DNA of 64,000 bases. It comes from Aureimonas glaciei. GTDB lineage: Bacteria; Pseudomonadota; Alphaproteobacteria; Rhizobiales; Rhizobiaceae. Position 1 is the stretch's first letter. The number at the start of each line of letters is the position of its first letter. This document shows positions 9,001-36,188 of this stretch, one piece after another. Location of the stretch: the NCBI RefSeq assembly GCF_014643375.1, contig NZ_BMJJ01000004.1, positions 444,167 through 508,166 of the forward strand, written 5' to 3'. The notes under the pieces are model-generated. The model was not told the origin of the DNA. It saw only the letters and a program-made list of their open reading frames with translations, and did not search any database. The translations under genes were made by a program, and so were the position numbers.

Positions 9001-10386
9001 AACGCCGTGTCGCCGAGTACGGGACCCTGGATCTTTGTTTTGTCCGCCCGCGACCGGGACCGGCTGATCGCCTATGCCGGCGCGCTGGAGCGCTTCGTGG
9101 CATCACGGCCCGGCCTCGACCTCGGCAGTCTCGCCTGTACCTTGCAGACAGGTCGCGCGGTTCATTCGGAGCGGCTTGCCGTCGTCTGCAGCGGACGCGA
9201 CGAACTGCTGCGGGCGCTCGCCTCGGTCGCCGCGGGCCGGCCGATCGCCGGCGTGCATCTGTCTGCGGCGGATGGCGGCATGGCGACGATCTTCGGCGCC
9301 GACGAGGAGGCGAAGGCGCTCGTCGCCCGCTGGCTGGCGTCTCCCGATCCGGAGCAGCTCGGCAGGGCCGCGAAACTGTGGGCCGGCGGCATGAACCTCG
9401 CATGGCCGGCCATCGCCGGCGCCAGGCGCATCCATATTCCGGCCTATCCTTTTGCTGCGACGCGCCACTGGGTCGATACCCCCCAGGCACCGCCGCGGCC
9501 GGCGGGTCTGCCGATCGCCTCGCCCGACGCCTCCGCGCTTCTCGGCAAGGCTCCGGCGGAGGGCGAGCTCGGCCGCCGCGTCATTCGTCTCGACGGCACC
9601 GAGGCCTACCTGACGACGCATATGAGCGGCGAAGAGCGGCTGTCGCTCGGCCTGTTCCTGCCGGAAATCGCCCGCGCCACGCTGGAACGGCTTTCGGGCA
9701 CGCCCGTCCGGCGCCTGCAGCACCTTCTGTGGGGCGGCCCCGTCGCGATCAACGGGCATCCGCGCGACATGACGGTCGTCGTCCTGTCGGACGCCGAGGG
9801 CCTGCTCTACCGGGTCGAGGCCGATGGCGAGGGGGCCTGCCATTTCGGCTCGGCCGCGCCGGATGAGCCAGGCCTGCCGGCGCGGACCATCCTGCCGCCG
9901 GGCGAACGGGAGCGCGGGTCCGATGCGGGTGCCGCCTACAGGCTCTTTGCCGACGGTTGCGCCATCGCCTCCGGCCCGCCGTCGCCGGAAATGGCCGGCA
10001 TCGGCTCCGTTCGACGCGACGGGGGGACGCTCATCGCCGATCTCCAACTGCCGCGCGGGGCAGAGTCCGCGGGGCACTGGTTCAACCCCTTCTTCCTGGA
10101 TGCCGTCTGGCGCCTTCTCACCTTCCGGGCGCGTGCCGGTGCGGGCGCGCGTCCGGATCGGTCGGACCTGATGTTTCCCTTCAGCATCGAGGCGATGACG
10201 GGGTTCGCGCCGCTCGCAGACACGGCCGTCGTCCGCATCCACAGCGCGGACGGTGACGACGCGGGTGCCTGCCAAGTCCAACTATTCGACGCCGAGGGCG
10301 AAGAATGCCTGCGGCTCGACGGCGTAAAGCTGGTATCGCTGGAGAGCAGCTGGGACATCCATCTGGATGAGGAGGTTGCTCAATGA
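1..10386 (+). CDS. trans-AT polyketide synthase, 5' end outside window (KS-cMT-ACP / KS-ECH-ECH-ACP-ACP / KS-DH-like)
   Basis: The reading frame is open from base 1, inside the N-terminus of a ketosynthase, so the gene begins upstream; the first ATG (235) is not a real start. 3461 residues are visible, numbered from base 1. Order: KS1 about 1-424 (Cys171 in DTMCSSS, His306, His346); a carrier-like insert 477-551; C-methyltransferase about 814-1034 (ILEIGAGTGG at 856); ACP about 1079-1155 (Ser1111); KS2 1192-1610 (Cys1354); degenerate crotonase about 1853-2030; intact PksI-like crotonase about 2070-2318; twin ACPs (Ser2370, Ser2481); KS3 2577-2994 (Cys2743); degenerate DH about 3186-3453. There is no acyltransferase domain, and each KS is followed by the YPF-containing linker typical of trans-AT synthases, so malonyl units must come from a separate AT. 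The protein ends without an ACP; the next carrier is at the start of the second synthase. The stop overlaps the monooxygenase ATG by 4 bp. Confidence 0.95.
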   Translation, partial: GSYPDAPDLDRFWDNLVAGHDAVRDISGERWPRDGFFEPDPDEAIAAGKSYSRWGAFLENFADFDPLFFKISPRDAAAMDPQERLFLTSAWQACEDAGYTPARLKSVCGGEDGARVGVFVGVTKTGFALHGPFRTEGGATVRPSTSFAGMANRVSHLLDLSGPSLPIDTMCSSSLTAIHEACEHLRAGSCGMAIAGGVNLYLHPSTYGELSAARMLSPSGRCRSFGAGADGFVPGEGVGCLLLKPLSRAIADGDRIHALILGSVVNHGGRTNGYTVPNPSAQRDVVRAALDRAGVSAADVGTVEAHGTGTDLGDPIEIDGLVQAFAADGAAAGSCALGSVKSGIGHLEAAAGIAGLTKIVLQLKNRVLVPTLHADQTNPNIDLSRSPFVLQRQAATWTSEKPRIAGVSSFGAGGANAHAVLQEWVEPAAVIAAPPASGLQAVLLSARNPERLRAAAERLLAFVGKAGALPAGMPETGAILPALSAALASWLNVEPRDIDPAEDLAALGLEAAHLSALTQWAKTRFGVALDRSDLDLAGTVERLATLIGAKAEAPSVASDAPRLADIAYTLQVGREAMESRLMILAGSTRQLAERLASWLSGSAADPSVLSNEGPASRNVLAALGDDAVVDAIVAGAWKDGRIESVARLWVEGVAIPWEDLRRGDRARIVSLPTYPFEAQRYWLPARPEAKTSTSPERAEDAFERIVTTGRGDAVLSAEIEALEHAITGVLGPILAAIPPTDILAAYRPWAEAARLHLRARTGTAPAAEAWALWDAFRQTGTGRAQADLAEAALQALPDILTGRRPATEILFPEGRQTLVEAVYKENAVAARFSRTLAAAAAGVVAAFPDDGRKLRILEIGAGTGGTSEPVFEALRPHRERIGAYAYTDVSRAFLIHAERHYADRIPGLTTALFDVERPLAGQSIAAGSCDLVIAANVLHATADIARTLARVHETLAPGGVLLLNETAMPTLFTHVTFGLLDGWWRFTDPERRIAGTPSLTASMWRKVLEETGFAWLTGSSPEEQALGQQVIAARATGVQRGGVDSAAATVAPASSLHALPGSGVAEDLEDRHGQAATSLRETLLATLGQTLNVAPSSIDRDRSFADYGLDSILGAEFVHRLRKALDIRLDQASLFDFASAARLETFLLGQYPALADRASPRVPETAVAQTASAPTQIHGTPQARLADAAGREPIAIVGASGRFAGSDTIDALWAHLVAGDDLVEPATRFDLEPLYRDAEPGSFGRHGSFIEGVDRFDPVFFGISGLEATYMDPQQRLFLEEAWKTLENAGHAGADMVGRRCGVFVGCAHGDYQDLFAEQPPGQAFWGNTTSLIPARISYWLDLKGPAVAIDTACSSSLVALHMACQSLWNGDSEMALAGGVFIQSSPRFFRSANAARMLSPSGRCAAFGAGADGIVPGEAVGAMLLRPLSEALADGDTVLGVVIGSGTNQDGTTNGITAPSAASQERLIRELYAKFGIDPATIDLVEAHGTGTVLGDPIEHAALARAFSDAGLRREPTWLGSVKSNIGHATTAAGFAGLAKVLWSLKHASIPPTLHFAGGNPAIDFAASRFQVNEAPVAWPVRADGQRRAAISSFGFGGTNAHLVVEEARQAPSAPEPQRHQLFVLSARTTEQLRAQAARLRQHLQAQPGLLPEDVAFTLLAGRRHFQHRLALVADSFDALIGGLSAWLDNGSSAVARETSGPERAGGNRVGSLRTSEPDESTRVADLELLGRRFVEGRTLDVHTLFSAARRRVPLPTYPFGGKSYWVGPIGPVAALEPERRLASMPFAEATPTASSLPRPGGDDPAPAPAARVRLGRPEAMAASVSASGVVCSARVALAPVTPRVPQSPAGTVERSADREGVRVLTLSGGWGPALAARLTEELIAAGDDLAVRAVILAGRLEGQGQKAPTWNAESLVTCAVPVVAAFQGRPSGASAQMALVADFLVLGERSGLDDIPAAETELVHRLYALRLGTVGRLQATDRTGRDGDALREWGIVLAPEGTQDQTALTLARQIARAPRLPLVLLKRHMWTRLPLTPVAAAMPFSAEMPVADLAREAAPGFASRKIPLASPVVELDLFDDGVLLLRMLERDGRNMFTPALMDGLEEAFATIAQLAAARVVVLTGHETFFACGGTAEGLRDLQSGGSRFTDRRIYALPLACNLPVIAALQGHGIGAGWALGLTCDWAIHAEEAVYHSNYLWYGFTPGAGVTLVLPHRLGDDLGREILFTAREYRGRELSQRSKQATVVPACDVLSLALARAHELARLSRDSLLARKRTAAQPLRDALETVLQQELAMHAETFIGNEDVRARIAEKFGAAEPAIAPNRAPPSGDDAGIVGAVMSSLAEELMIDVAEIGANASFIDLGLDSILAVTWIRRLNERFGIALPATAVYAHPTVGLLAGEVARLVGDHRPDGRGPNASAPVAPLAERAANAAETPAMRRPTDALREDIVASLAGELMIDPQEIEDRSGFLDLGLDSILAVTWIRLLNARYSIALPATAVYAHPSVGALVDHVATLLPPPGRVAEAPARGHGAGAPVPPAALPHSAALAATDPEPRPAAPPVVARADADARSDGIAIIGASGMFPKAADLDAFWRNIRDGVDCIGEIPASRWDIARFYDPDPQAPGKTYCKWMGALDAVDAFDARFFGITPREAELMDPQQRLFLQTAWHAIEDAAIDPARLAGSRCGIYVSSGPSGYEDLIEERNSYSLLGSAGSILASRIAYLLDLRGPCLSIDTACSSSLVALAEACESLVAGVCDLAITGGACVLVGPKMFVDTAKVSMLSADGRCFTFDERANGFVPGEGVGAVLLKRLADAQRDGDPIHAVIRGWGVNQDGRTNGITAPNPKAQTALIRAVHARFGIDPATIGLVECHGTGTPLGDPIEVEGLTGAFDLPAGDACALGSVKSNVGHLLASAGIAGLLKAMLALENRQIPPSINIDTPNGHIAFEKTPFFVSRTLSEWPAPVGAPRRAGVSAFGFSGTNAHVVLEQSSDAPNAVSPSTGPWIFVLSARDRDRLIAYAGALERFVASRPGLDLGSLACTLQTGRAVHSERLAVVCSGRDELLRALASVAAGRPIAGVHLSAADGGMATIFGADEEAKALVARWLASPDPEQLGRAAKLWAGGMNLAWPAIAGARRIHIPAYPFAATRHWVDTPQAPPRPAGLPIASPDASALLGKAPAEGELGRRVIRLDGTEAYLTTHMSGEERLSLGLFLPEIARATLERLSGTPVRRLQHLLWGGPVAINGHPRDMTVVVLSDAEGLLYRVEADGEGACHFGSAAPDEPGLPARTILPPGERERGSDAGAAYRLFADGCAIASGPPSPEMAGIGSVRRDGGTLIADLQLPRGAESAGHWFNPFFLDAVWRLLTFRARAGAGARPDRSDLMFPFSIEAMTGFAPLADTAVVRIHSADGDDAGACQVQLFDAEGEECLRLDGVKLVSLESSWDIHLDEEVAQ
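1429..1653 (+). other. degenerate carrier-protein-like insert in the linker after KS1
   Basis: Between the end of KS1 and the usual post-KS linker (which resumes with LADIAYTLQVGREAM near base 1690) the protein has about 75 extra residues that read like a carrier domain. They include WLNVEPRDIDPAEDLAALGL and a C-terminal helix ending VERLATLIG. Where a carrier has G-x-D-S it has GLEAAHL, so there is no phosphopantetheine serine. None of the other seven KS linkers in the window has this insert. A structural or docking role is inference. Confidence 0.6.
5557..6954 (+). other. tandem enoyl-CoA-hydratase-like (crotonase) domains, first degenerate, second PksI/ECH2-like
   Basis: The first copy (about 5557-6090) keeps the fold pattern (VRAVILAGR, PVVAAFQGRPSG) but lacks a convincing oxyanion-hole GGD-like segment and is short. 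The second (about 6208-6954) is complete: FFACGGTAEGL, then VIAALQGHGIGAGWALGL, then YGFTPGAGVTLVLPHRLG. The YGFTPG segment resembles PksI-type ECH2 enzymes, which decarboxylate glutaconyl intermediates during HMG-type beta-branching. Its position directly before two beta-branch-flagged ACPs fits that role. The family assignment is from memory of motifs. Confidence 0.75.
7009..7560 (+). other. twin ACPs with the beta-branching tryptophan signature
   Basis: Two nearly identical carrier domains lie 111 residues apart. Both read GLDSILAVTWIR around the phosphopantetheine serine (codons 7108 and 7441), with Trp exactly six residues after it (codons 7126 and 7459), and both continue IALPATAVYAHP. 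Trp at this position is the published flag of ACPs recognised by HMG-synthase beta-branching cassettes. The other carriers here have Phe, Ile, Leu or other residues at that place. Tandem copies usually raise throughput at the slow branching step. Confidence 0.85.
9556..10383 (+). other. degenerate dehydratase (DH-like) domain at the C-terminus of the first synthase
   Basis: After KS3 and its linker comes a double-hot-dog-like region. The N-terminal hot dog keeps a His (codon 9619), but the H-x3-G-x4-P pattern is broken (THMSGEERLSLGL, no Pro). In the C-terminal half the usual D-x3-Q/H reads LDAVWR, with Arg at the Gln/His position (codon 10111). Catalytic water elimination is therefore doubtful; it may be a scaffold or act on an unusual intermediate. 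Compare the three DH domains of the second synthase, which keep all motifs. Confidence 0.6.
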
Positions 10387-11710
10387 ACGGCAGTCCGGCG
10401 CGTGTGGCGATCATCGGCGGCGGTCCGACCGGCATCGGCGTCGCTCGCGAGCTCCTGGCCGGCGGGATCGACGTGGACCTCTTCGAGGCCGAAGGCGATT
10501 TCGGCGGGGTGTGGAACGGCGAGGCGGCCTGCGGCCGAACCTACCGGTCGCTCCACCTCATCTCGCCGAAATTCAATACGCAGCTGCCCGACTTCCCGAT
10601 GCCGGAGAGCTATCCGCCCTATCCCGACCACCGGCAGATGCTCGCCTATCTGCGCGCCTGCGCCCGGGAGGCCGGCCTCTATCCGCGGACCCGCTTCAAC
10701 GCCGCCATCAAGACCCTGGTGCCGGAAGGCGAGGGCTGGCGCCTGAAGAGCGCGGCCGGCCATGACGCGCATTATCGGCTGGTGATCGTCTGCAACGGGC
10801 TGCAGCGGGTGCCGCGCTTTCCCGAGCCCGCCTACGCCGGAAACTTCGAGGGCGAGGTGCTGCATGCCGCCGACTACAAAACGGCCGACCAGCTGCGTGG
10901 AAAGCGCGTCCTCGTCGTCGGCGGGGGCAATTCCGGCTGCGACATCGCGGTCGATGCCATCCGCACCGCGGAGACCGTGCATCACAGCACCCGGCGCGGC
11001 TATTATTACCAGCCGAAATTCATCGGGGGCAAACCGACGCCGCAGTGGATGATGGAGCTCGGCAGCAAGTTCTCCAGCAAGGAGGAGACGCTCGCCTATA
11101 TCGAGGAAGTGTTCCGCCTTGCCGGCTATGACGGCGCCGACTATGGGCTGCCCCGGCCGGACTACCCGCTCGACGGCGCCCATCCCGTGATGAACTCGCT
11201 GCTGCTCTACCATATCGGCCACGGCGACGTGGCGCCGAAGGGCGACGTCGAGAGCTTTCGCGGCAAGACGGCGCGCTTTGCCGACGGCAGCGAGGCGGAC
11301 TTCGACCTCGTGCTGTATGCGACGGGATACCGGCGGGACTTTCCGTTCCTCGACCCGGCACTGCTGGAGTGGAAGGGCGGGATTCCCGACCTCTTCCTCC
11401 ACTCCACGCCGCGCAACCTCGACACAATCCTGTTCATGGGCTTCATCAATGCGGCCGGCGGGCTCGGCGACGGCCTGAAGACGCAGGGGCTCTTCGTCCT
11501 CAACTACGCCCGCGCCCTGTTCGGCCGCACCAGCGGGCTGGAGCGGTTTCTGGCGGCCAAGCGCACCGACACGCCCGATCTCGGCCAGAGCTACTTCATC
11601 CAGTCCTACCGCCACCAGTGGGAAGCAGACCTCTGGAAGCTGCTCGGCCACATGCGCCGCTACCGCGACATGCTCGCGGAGGGCGCTTCCGCCAAGGCGG
11701 AGGCGGCCGA

Positions 11711-11714
<4 letters not shown>
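10383..11714 (+). CDS. flavin-dependent monooxygenase (group B FMO / Baeyer-Villiger-like)
   Basis: 443 residues. An N-terminal FAD-binding Rossmann motif (AIIGGGPTGIG, residues about 8-18) and an internal NADPH-binding motif (VVGGGNSGCD) flank the FMO fingerprint F-x-G-x3-H-x3-Y (FEGEVLHAADY). ATG overlaps the previous stop by 4 bp and is preceded by AGGAGG; its own stop overlaps the next start by 4 bp, so all three genes are translationally coupled. Enzymes of this type in trans-AT clusters (OocK- and PedG-like) oxidise or insert oxygen into the growing or finished polyketide. Its location between a KS-DH end and an ACP start suggests it acts on the intermediate held at that split module; this is inference. 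Hydroxylation or oxidative cleavage are alternatives. Confidence 0.9.
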
Positions 11715-32455
<20,741 letters not shown>

Positions 32456-32599
32456 CCGCCGAGATCGTTTTCGTGCTGCCGCCGTCGGCCCGCGCTCGCC
32501 CCCGGCGGCACGCGATCCGAGCGGTTGTGCGCTGGTGCGGGATCGTCGTGCCACCTATAGTGCGGCCAAGCGCCTGTTCCGCGAGAGTGAGTCCGCCGA
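32456..32599 (+). other. intergenic gap after the megasynthase; weak stem and possible promoter
   Basis: Arms TGCCGCC (32477-32483) and GGCGGCA (32504-32510) can pair but have no T-tract, so termination is uncertain. TATAGT at 32556-32561 could be a -10 box for the SPFH gene; there is no good -35 at 16-18 bp. Nothing else is recognisable. Confidence 0.3.
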
Positions 32600-33466
32600 A
32601 TGACATCTGACGACGAGTTCGACGACTACGAACAGGTGCTGCGCCCCGATCGCAGCCGGCGGTGGCAGATCTACCTCCTGATCATCCTCGTGGCCCTCGG
32701 CGTCGGTTTCGCGCTTTTGTGGCACCGCATCGTGATCACGGTCGAGTCCGGCGAGGCAGGCGTCCTCTATCGCTGGCTGTCGGGCACCGAGATGAGCCGG
32801 ATCTACGGCGAGGGACTGCATCTCATCTTCCCCTGGGACGAGATGTACATCTACAATGTGCGCCTGCAGACAAAGGAGCGCGGCTACACGATGCTGACCC
32901 AGGGCGGTCTTCCCGTCGACCTGGAAATCGCCGTCCGCTATCAGCCGGACGTGCGGCTGCTGCCGCTCCTGCACGTCACCGTCGGCCCGGAATATCTCGA
33001 CAAGATCGTCTTCCCGGAAACCGAAGCCGTGCTGCGCCGCGCCGTCGGGCAATACACGCCGGAACAGGTCTATACGAGCAAGCGCGGCTTCCTGGAATCG
33101 ATCGTCGTCAGCAGCCTGACCAGCGTCGAGGACCGGTACGTCATCGTCGACGACGTGCTGGTGCGCAGCGTCGAGCTGCCGCCGGCGGTGCGGCTGGCGG
33201 TGGAACGCAAGCTGACGCTGTCTGAGGAGGAGAAATCCTACGAGTACAGGCTGGGCATCGAGCGCAAGGAGGCCGAGCGCAAGGCCATCGAAGCCGAAGG
33301 CATCAGCCGCTACCAGACCGTGATCAAGCAGAGCCTGACCGAGGATCTGCTGCGCTGGCAGGGCATCCAGGCGACGCGGGACCTGGCGACGTCGCCCAAT
33401 TCGAAGACGGTGGTGATCGGGTCAGGTCGGGACGGGCTCCCGCTGATCCTCGGCAGCGATCGATAG
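32600..33466 (+). CDS. SPFH / band-7 (prohibitin-like) membrane protein
   Basis: 288 residues: a charged cytoplasmic N-terminus, one hydrophobic helix (about 23-45), then an SPFH domain with ESGEAGVLYRW and GEGLHLIFPWDE. A charged helical stretch rich in Glu, Lys and Arg follows (about 205-240), and the protein ends with KTVVIGSGRDGLPLIL, a C-terminal sequence characteristic of prohibitin relatives. These proteins form large membrane-bound rings and organise membrane microdomains or proteases. It heads a three-gene + strand set, 5 bp before the next gene. Its client is unknown; being next to a polyketide cluster may be coincidence. The start is preceded only by a weak GAGAGTGAG. Confidence 0.85.
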   Translation: MTSDDEFDDYEQVLRPDRSRRWQIYLLIILVALGVGFALLWHRIVITVESGEAGVLYRWLSGTEMSRIYGEGLHLIFPWDEMYIYNVRLQTKERGYTMLTQGGLPVDLEIAVRYQPDVRLLPLLHVTVGPEYLDKIVFPETEAVLRRAVGQYTPEQVYTSKRGFLESIVVSSLTSVEDRYVIVDDVLVRSVELPPAVRLAVERKLTLSEEEKSYEYRLGIERKEAERKAIEAEGISRYQTVIKQSLTEDLLRWQGIQATRDLATSPNSKTVVIGSGRDGLPLILGSDR

Positions 33467-33471
33467 ACGCG

Positions 33472-34956
33472 ATGGCCGACATCGCTTCCCCGCTGCCGGA
33501 TCAATTAAACGTCTTGCGGAGACGGTGGAGGGCCCTTCTCGCCCTCGTCGTTCTCGCCGCGCTCGTCATCGTCGCGGTTCTGGAACTCGCGGGCATCACG
33601 GCGCTGCTGATCCCGCGCAACGACAACCTCAAGGTCGTGGCCGTCTACGCGGCCGAAAGCGGCGACAGCAGCTTCATCCGCGGGGCCCAGATGGCCGTCG
33701 ACCGGATCAACGCCAGGGATGGCGGAGTGCTCGGCCGCCAGCTCGACCTCGACCTCGTCATGGAGGCCGGCTCGACCGACGGCACGGCGCTCGAGGCCGT
33801 CGTGGCGAAGACGCTCGACCTGTCCGACTACATCGCCCGGACGCGCAATCTCCTGGCCGTCGTCGGCCACGAATGGTCCGATACCGCCATTGCCGCCAGC
33901 TCGATCTACAACCTCAACAACATCCTGTACCTCGCCTCGCACGCGACTGCCCAGTCGCTGACCAATCATGGCTTCGACACGGTGTTCGCCCTGCAGCCGG
34001 ACAATTCGACGAACGCCCAGATGATCGCCAAATATGCGCTGGATCAGGGCCTGCATCGCTTCATCGTTCTGTCCGACAAGTCGGACTACGGCAAGGAGAG
34101 CGTGAACTTCTTCACCGCGGCCGTCGCGGGCGCCGGCGCCGATCTCGTCTTTCGCGGCTTCCTGTCGAATGGTGGTCCCCGTTCGACGGACGATCTCTTG
34201 ATGTTCATTCTCGACAACAAGACCTTTCGCACCGCGGATTTCGACGCGATCTTCATTGCCTCGTCGTCGCTGGCCGGAACGGCCGATTTCATCAAGCGCG
34301 CCCGGGTCCTCGGCCTGGCCATGCCGATTTTGGGCATGGAGTACATCTTCTCATCGGCGATGGAATCCGCCGTCGGCATGAAGGGCATGAAGGACGTGGT
34401 CGGCGTGTCGCTCTATGATGCGGAAGGTCAGTCGGAAGGCGCGCGGGTGTTCGCCGCGGATTTCCGCCAGATTTTTGGCCAGCTGCCCGACCTCGACGCC
34501 GCGCTCGGCTATGACGCGATCACGCTTCTTGGGGACGTGAGCCGGCGCGCGGGGACGATCGATCCGACGGTCCTCGCCGATACGCTGAAGGTGGCGCGGT
34601 ACAAGGATTCGCCCTTCGTCGGGGTCACCGGCCCGCTCCTGTTCGATCGCAATGGGCTGGTGACCGACACCGGGGTCTACGTCGTCCGGCACGATGGCAC
34701 CGGATTCCATACCGTCGCGCAATATCAAATCCCCTCGACACTCGCCCAGGTCTCCGTCATCGACGACGACATGGACGGCGAGGCCGGGCCCCTCCCAGCC
34801 GAGGCGACTCCCGCCGGGACGAGCCTCGTCCCGGTGAGCCCGAGCCCCGCGAGCCCGACGCCGGCGAGCCCCGGCGGCGCGCTCCCCGCGGAGACAATGC
34901 CTTCGAACAACCCTTCAGGAACGGGGCCTTTGCGGCCGGAGAGGATTGATCCATGA
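33472..34956 (+). CDS. membrane-anchored periplasmic-binding protein (Leu/Ile/Val-type, Peripla_BP_6)
   Basis: 494 residues. One N-terminal transmembrane helix (about 21-45) with no obvious signal-peptidase site, then a type I periplasmic-binding fold: VVAVYAAESGDSSFIRGAQM, an LAVVGHEWS segment, and KYALDQGLHRFIVLSDKSDYGKE. The last 70 or so residues are a Pro/Ser/Ala-rich tail. Relatives bind branched-chain amino acids or amides for ABC uptake, but no ABC permease or ATPase is nearby, so a sensory or scaffold role with the neighbouring SPFH protein is plausible. Its stop overlaps the next ATG by 4 bp. Confidence 0.85.
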   Translation: MADIASPLPDQLNVLRRRWRALLALVVLAALVIVAVLELAGITALLIPRNDNLKVVAVYAAESGDSSFIRGAQMAVDRINARDGGVLGRQLDLDLVMEAGSTDGTALEAVVAKTLDLSDYIARTRNLLAVVGHEWSDTAIAASSIYNLNNILYLASHATAQSLTNHGFDTVFALQPDNSTNAQMIAKYALDQGLHRFIVLSDKSDYGKESVNFFTAAVAGAGADLVFRGFLSNGGPRSTDDLLMFILDNKTFRTADFDAIFIASSSLAGTADFIKRARVLGLAMPILGMEYIFSSAMESAVGMKGMKDVVGVSLYDAEGQSEGARVFAADFRQIFGQLPDLDAALGYDAITLLGDVSRRAGTIDPTVLADTLKVARYKDSPFVGVTGPLLFDRNGLVTDTGVYVVRHDGTGFHTVAQYQIPSTLAQVSVIDDDMDGEAGPLPAEATPAGTSLVPVSPSPASPTPASPGGALPAETMPSNNPSGTGPLRPERIDP

Positions 34957-35159
34957 CCATGATCGCAACACCGTGGGGATTTCTCATTTGGGCCATCGCC
35001 AGCTGGATCGTCGGCATGCTCGGCCGCGATACGCGGTTTGGCTTTGCCGGCAATTTTCTCGTCGCCTTCCTGTTCAGCCCGCTGGTCGGGGTCATCGTCC
35101 TCCTGGCTGCGGACCGTTGGAAGCAGGTGCCGGACTCGCGTCGCCGGCCGAAGGCGTAA
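34953..35159 (+). CDS. small two-helix membrane protein, function unknown
   Basis: 68 residues with two hydrophobic segments (about 8-23 and 29-53) separated by GRDTRFG, and a basic C-terminus (DRWKQVPDSRRRPKA). ATG overlaps the previous stop (ATGA) and has GGAGAGGA upstream, so it is co-translated with the anchored binding protein. I do not recognise the family. Context suggests a partner of the two membrane proteins before it. Confidence 0.75.
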   Translation: MTMIATPWGFLIWAIASWIVGMLGRDTRFGFAGNFLVAFLFSPLVGVIVLLAADRWKQVPDSRRRPKA

Positions 35160-35317
35160 GGCAAAGCCTACTGATCCTGAACGGCTGATCTTGTCCGTCT
35201 GGGGCAAGGATCGTCAGCGGCTCCTGCCGGCGCGTTGGCTTTCGTTCCGGCGGAGGGGCGTAGGTTGGCGTGGCCGCCGGTTCATGCCCAACGCGCGCCC
35301 GGGCGCCAACGCAAGAA

Positions 35318-35345
35318 AGCCGCCCTCGATCGAACGAAGGCGGCT
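35318..35345. terminator. candidate bidirectional terminator between convergent genes
   Basis: Arms AGCCGCC (35318-35324) and GGCGGCT (35339-35345) with a 14-nt loop, A-rich on the left. It lies in the 246-bp gap between the + strand SPFH set and the - strand DUF697 gene, where both transcripts must end. Nothing else is seen in this gap. Confidence 0.5.
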
Positions 35346-35405
35346 CCTGCATCTGTCACGGTATGCGCGTTGCCGCGGGCTGTCGGGCCCGCAGCGTCCG
35401 TCGGC

Positions 35406-36008
35406 TCAGGCGAGTTCCTCGTCGAGTTCCTTGACCTCGGCCTTGGCCCTTTCGCGCATGCGCCGGGCGAATTTCTTGCCGTTCTCGAACTGCTCGTCGT
35501 AAAAGGCCCGCCGCTTCTTGGCGCTGAAGTCGAGGAGGGTGCCCCCTTCCTCGTAGTGCTCGATGATGGACTGTCCCACAGCGTAGGTGGAAGCCCCGGC
35601 GACGACCGGCAGCGACACCATGCCGATCATCCAGCCGATGCCCGGGATCAGTTTGGTCGCGCTGGCGGCCACGACATAGCCGGCGCCGTAGCCGAGCACG
35701 CCCCCGGCGAGCGCGATGATCACCTTGCGTCCCTGGCTCTCGGAGAAGGGCTTGTCGTAGTGATCCGACAGCTTTTTGATCATGCGCAGCTGGATGACCA
35801 CCACCGCGGCGATATCGAAGAACGCCACCGGCACGATGCTGGCGGCGATCGACGCCATCATATGGTCCTTGATGATGTTGTCGGTCGCCAGATCGCCGTC
35901 GACGTCGAGATCGTCGTCGTCCAGATCGATGGTGGCTCCACCAGTGCCGGCCGCCGTCGCCGGCGTCACGGTCTCCGGGGCGGTGCCCGTCGTCGCTGCC
36001 CTTGCCAT
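35406..36008 (-). CDS. DUF697 (YcjF-like) membrane protein 1
   Basis: 200 residues from ATG 36008, preceded by GGGGAG; the open frame extends upstream, but that part has no ribosome site. An acidic N-terminal stretch (DLDDDDLDVDGDL) is followed by ASIVPVAFFDIAAVVVIQL and then LIPGIGWMIGMVSLPVVAGAS, the two hydrophobic blocks of DUF697. The C-terminus is a charged helix ending EVKELDEELA. DUF697 proteins are membrane proteins often linked to GTPases; their role is poorly defined. It shares strand and domain with the gene 180 bp upstream, so the two may be paralogues in one transcript. Confidence 0.8.
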   Translation of the reverse strand: MARAATTGTAPETVTPATAAGTGGATIDLDDDDLDVDGDLATDNIIKDHMMASIAASIVPVAFFDIAAVVVIQLRMIKKLSDHYDKPFSESQGRKVIIALAGGVLGYGAGYVVAASATKLIPGIGWMIGMVSLPVVAGASTYAVGQSIIEHYEEGGTLLDFSAKKRRAFYDEQFENGKKFARRMRERAKAEVKELDEELA

Positions 36009-36188
36009 TCTTCGTCTCCCCGAGTGTCTTCCGGGTCCGCGAAGACGCCGGCCCGCAGTAAGGTTCGCGCACACCACAACGACATGTCTTCCGAAACGGA
36101 AGCTACTCGCTCGAATGGTAAATGGAAAGGGATGGCAGCCGGCAAATCGTGTCGCCGCCCGACGCAGCAAAGGACTTTTCGCGCTCGA

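Noticed and set aside
11369-11710. Upstream extension of the megasynthase frame to an earlier ATG
   Set aside because: This part lies wholly inside the monooxygenase gene in another frame, is Arg/His/Pro-rich with no domain, and ATG 11711 has a ribosome site and the usual 4-bp overlap.
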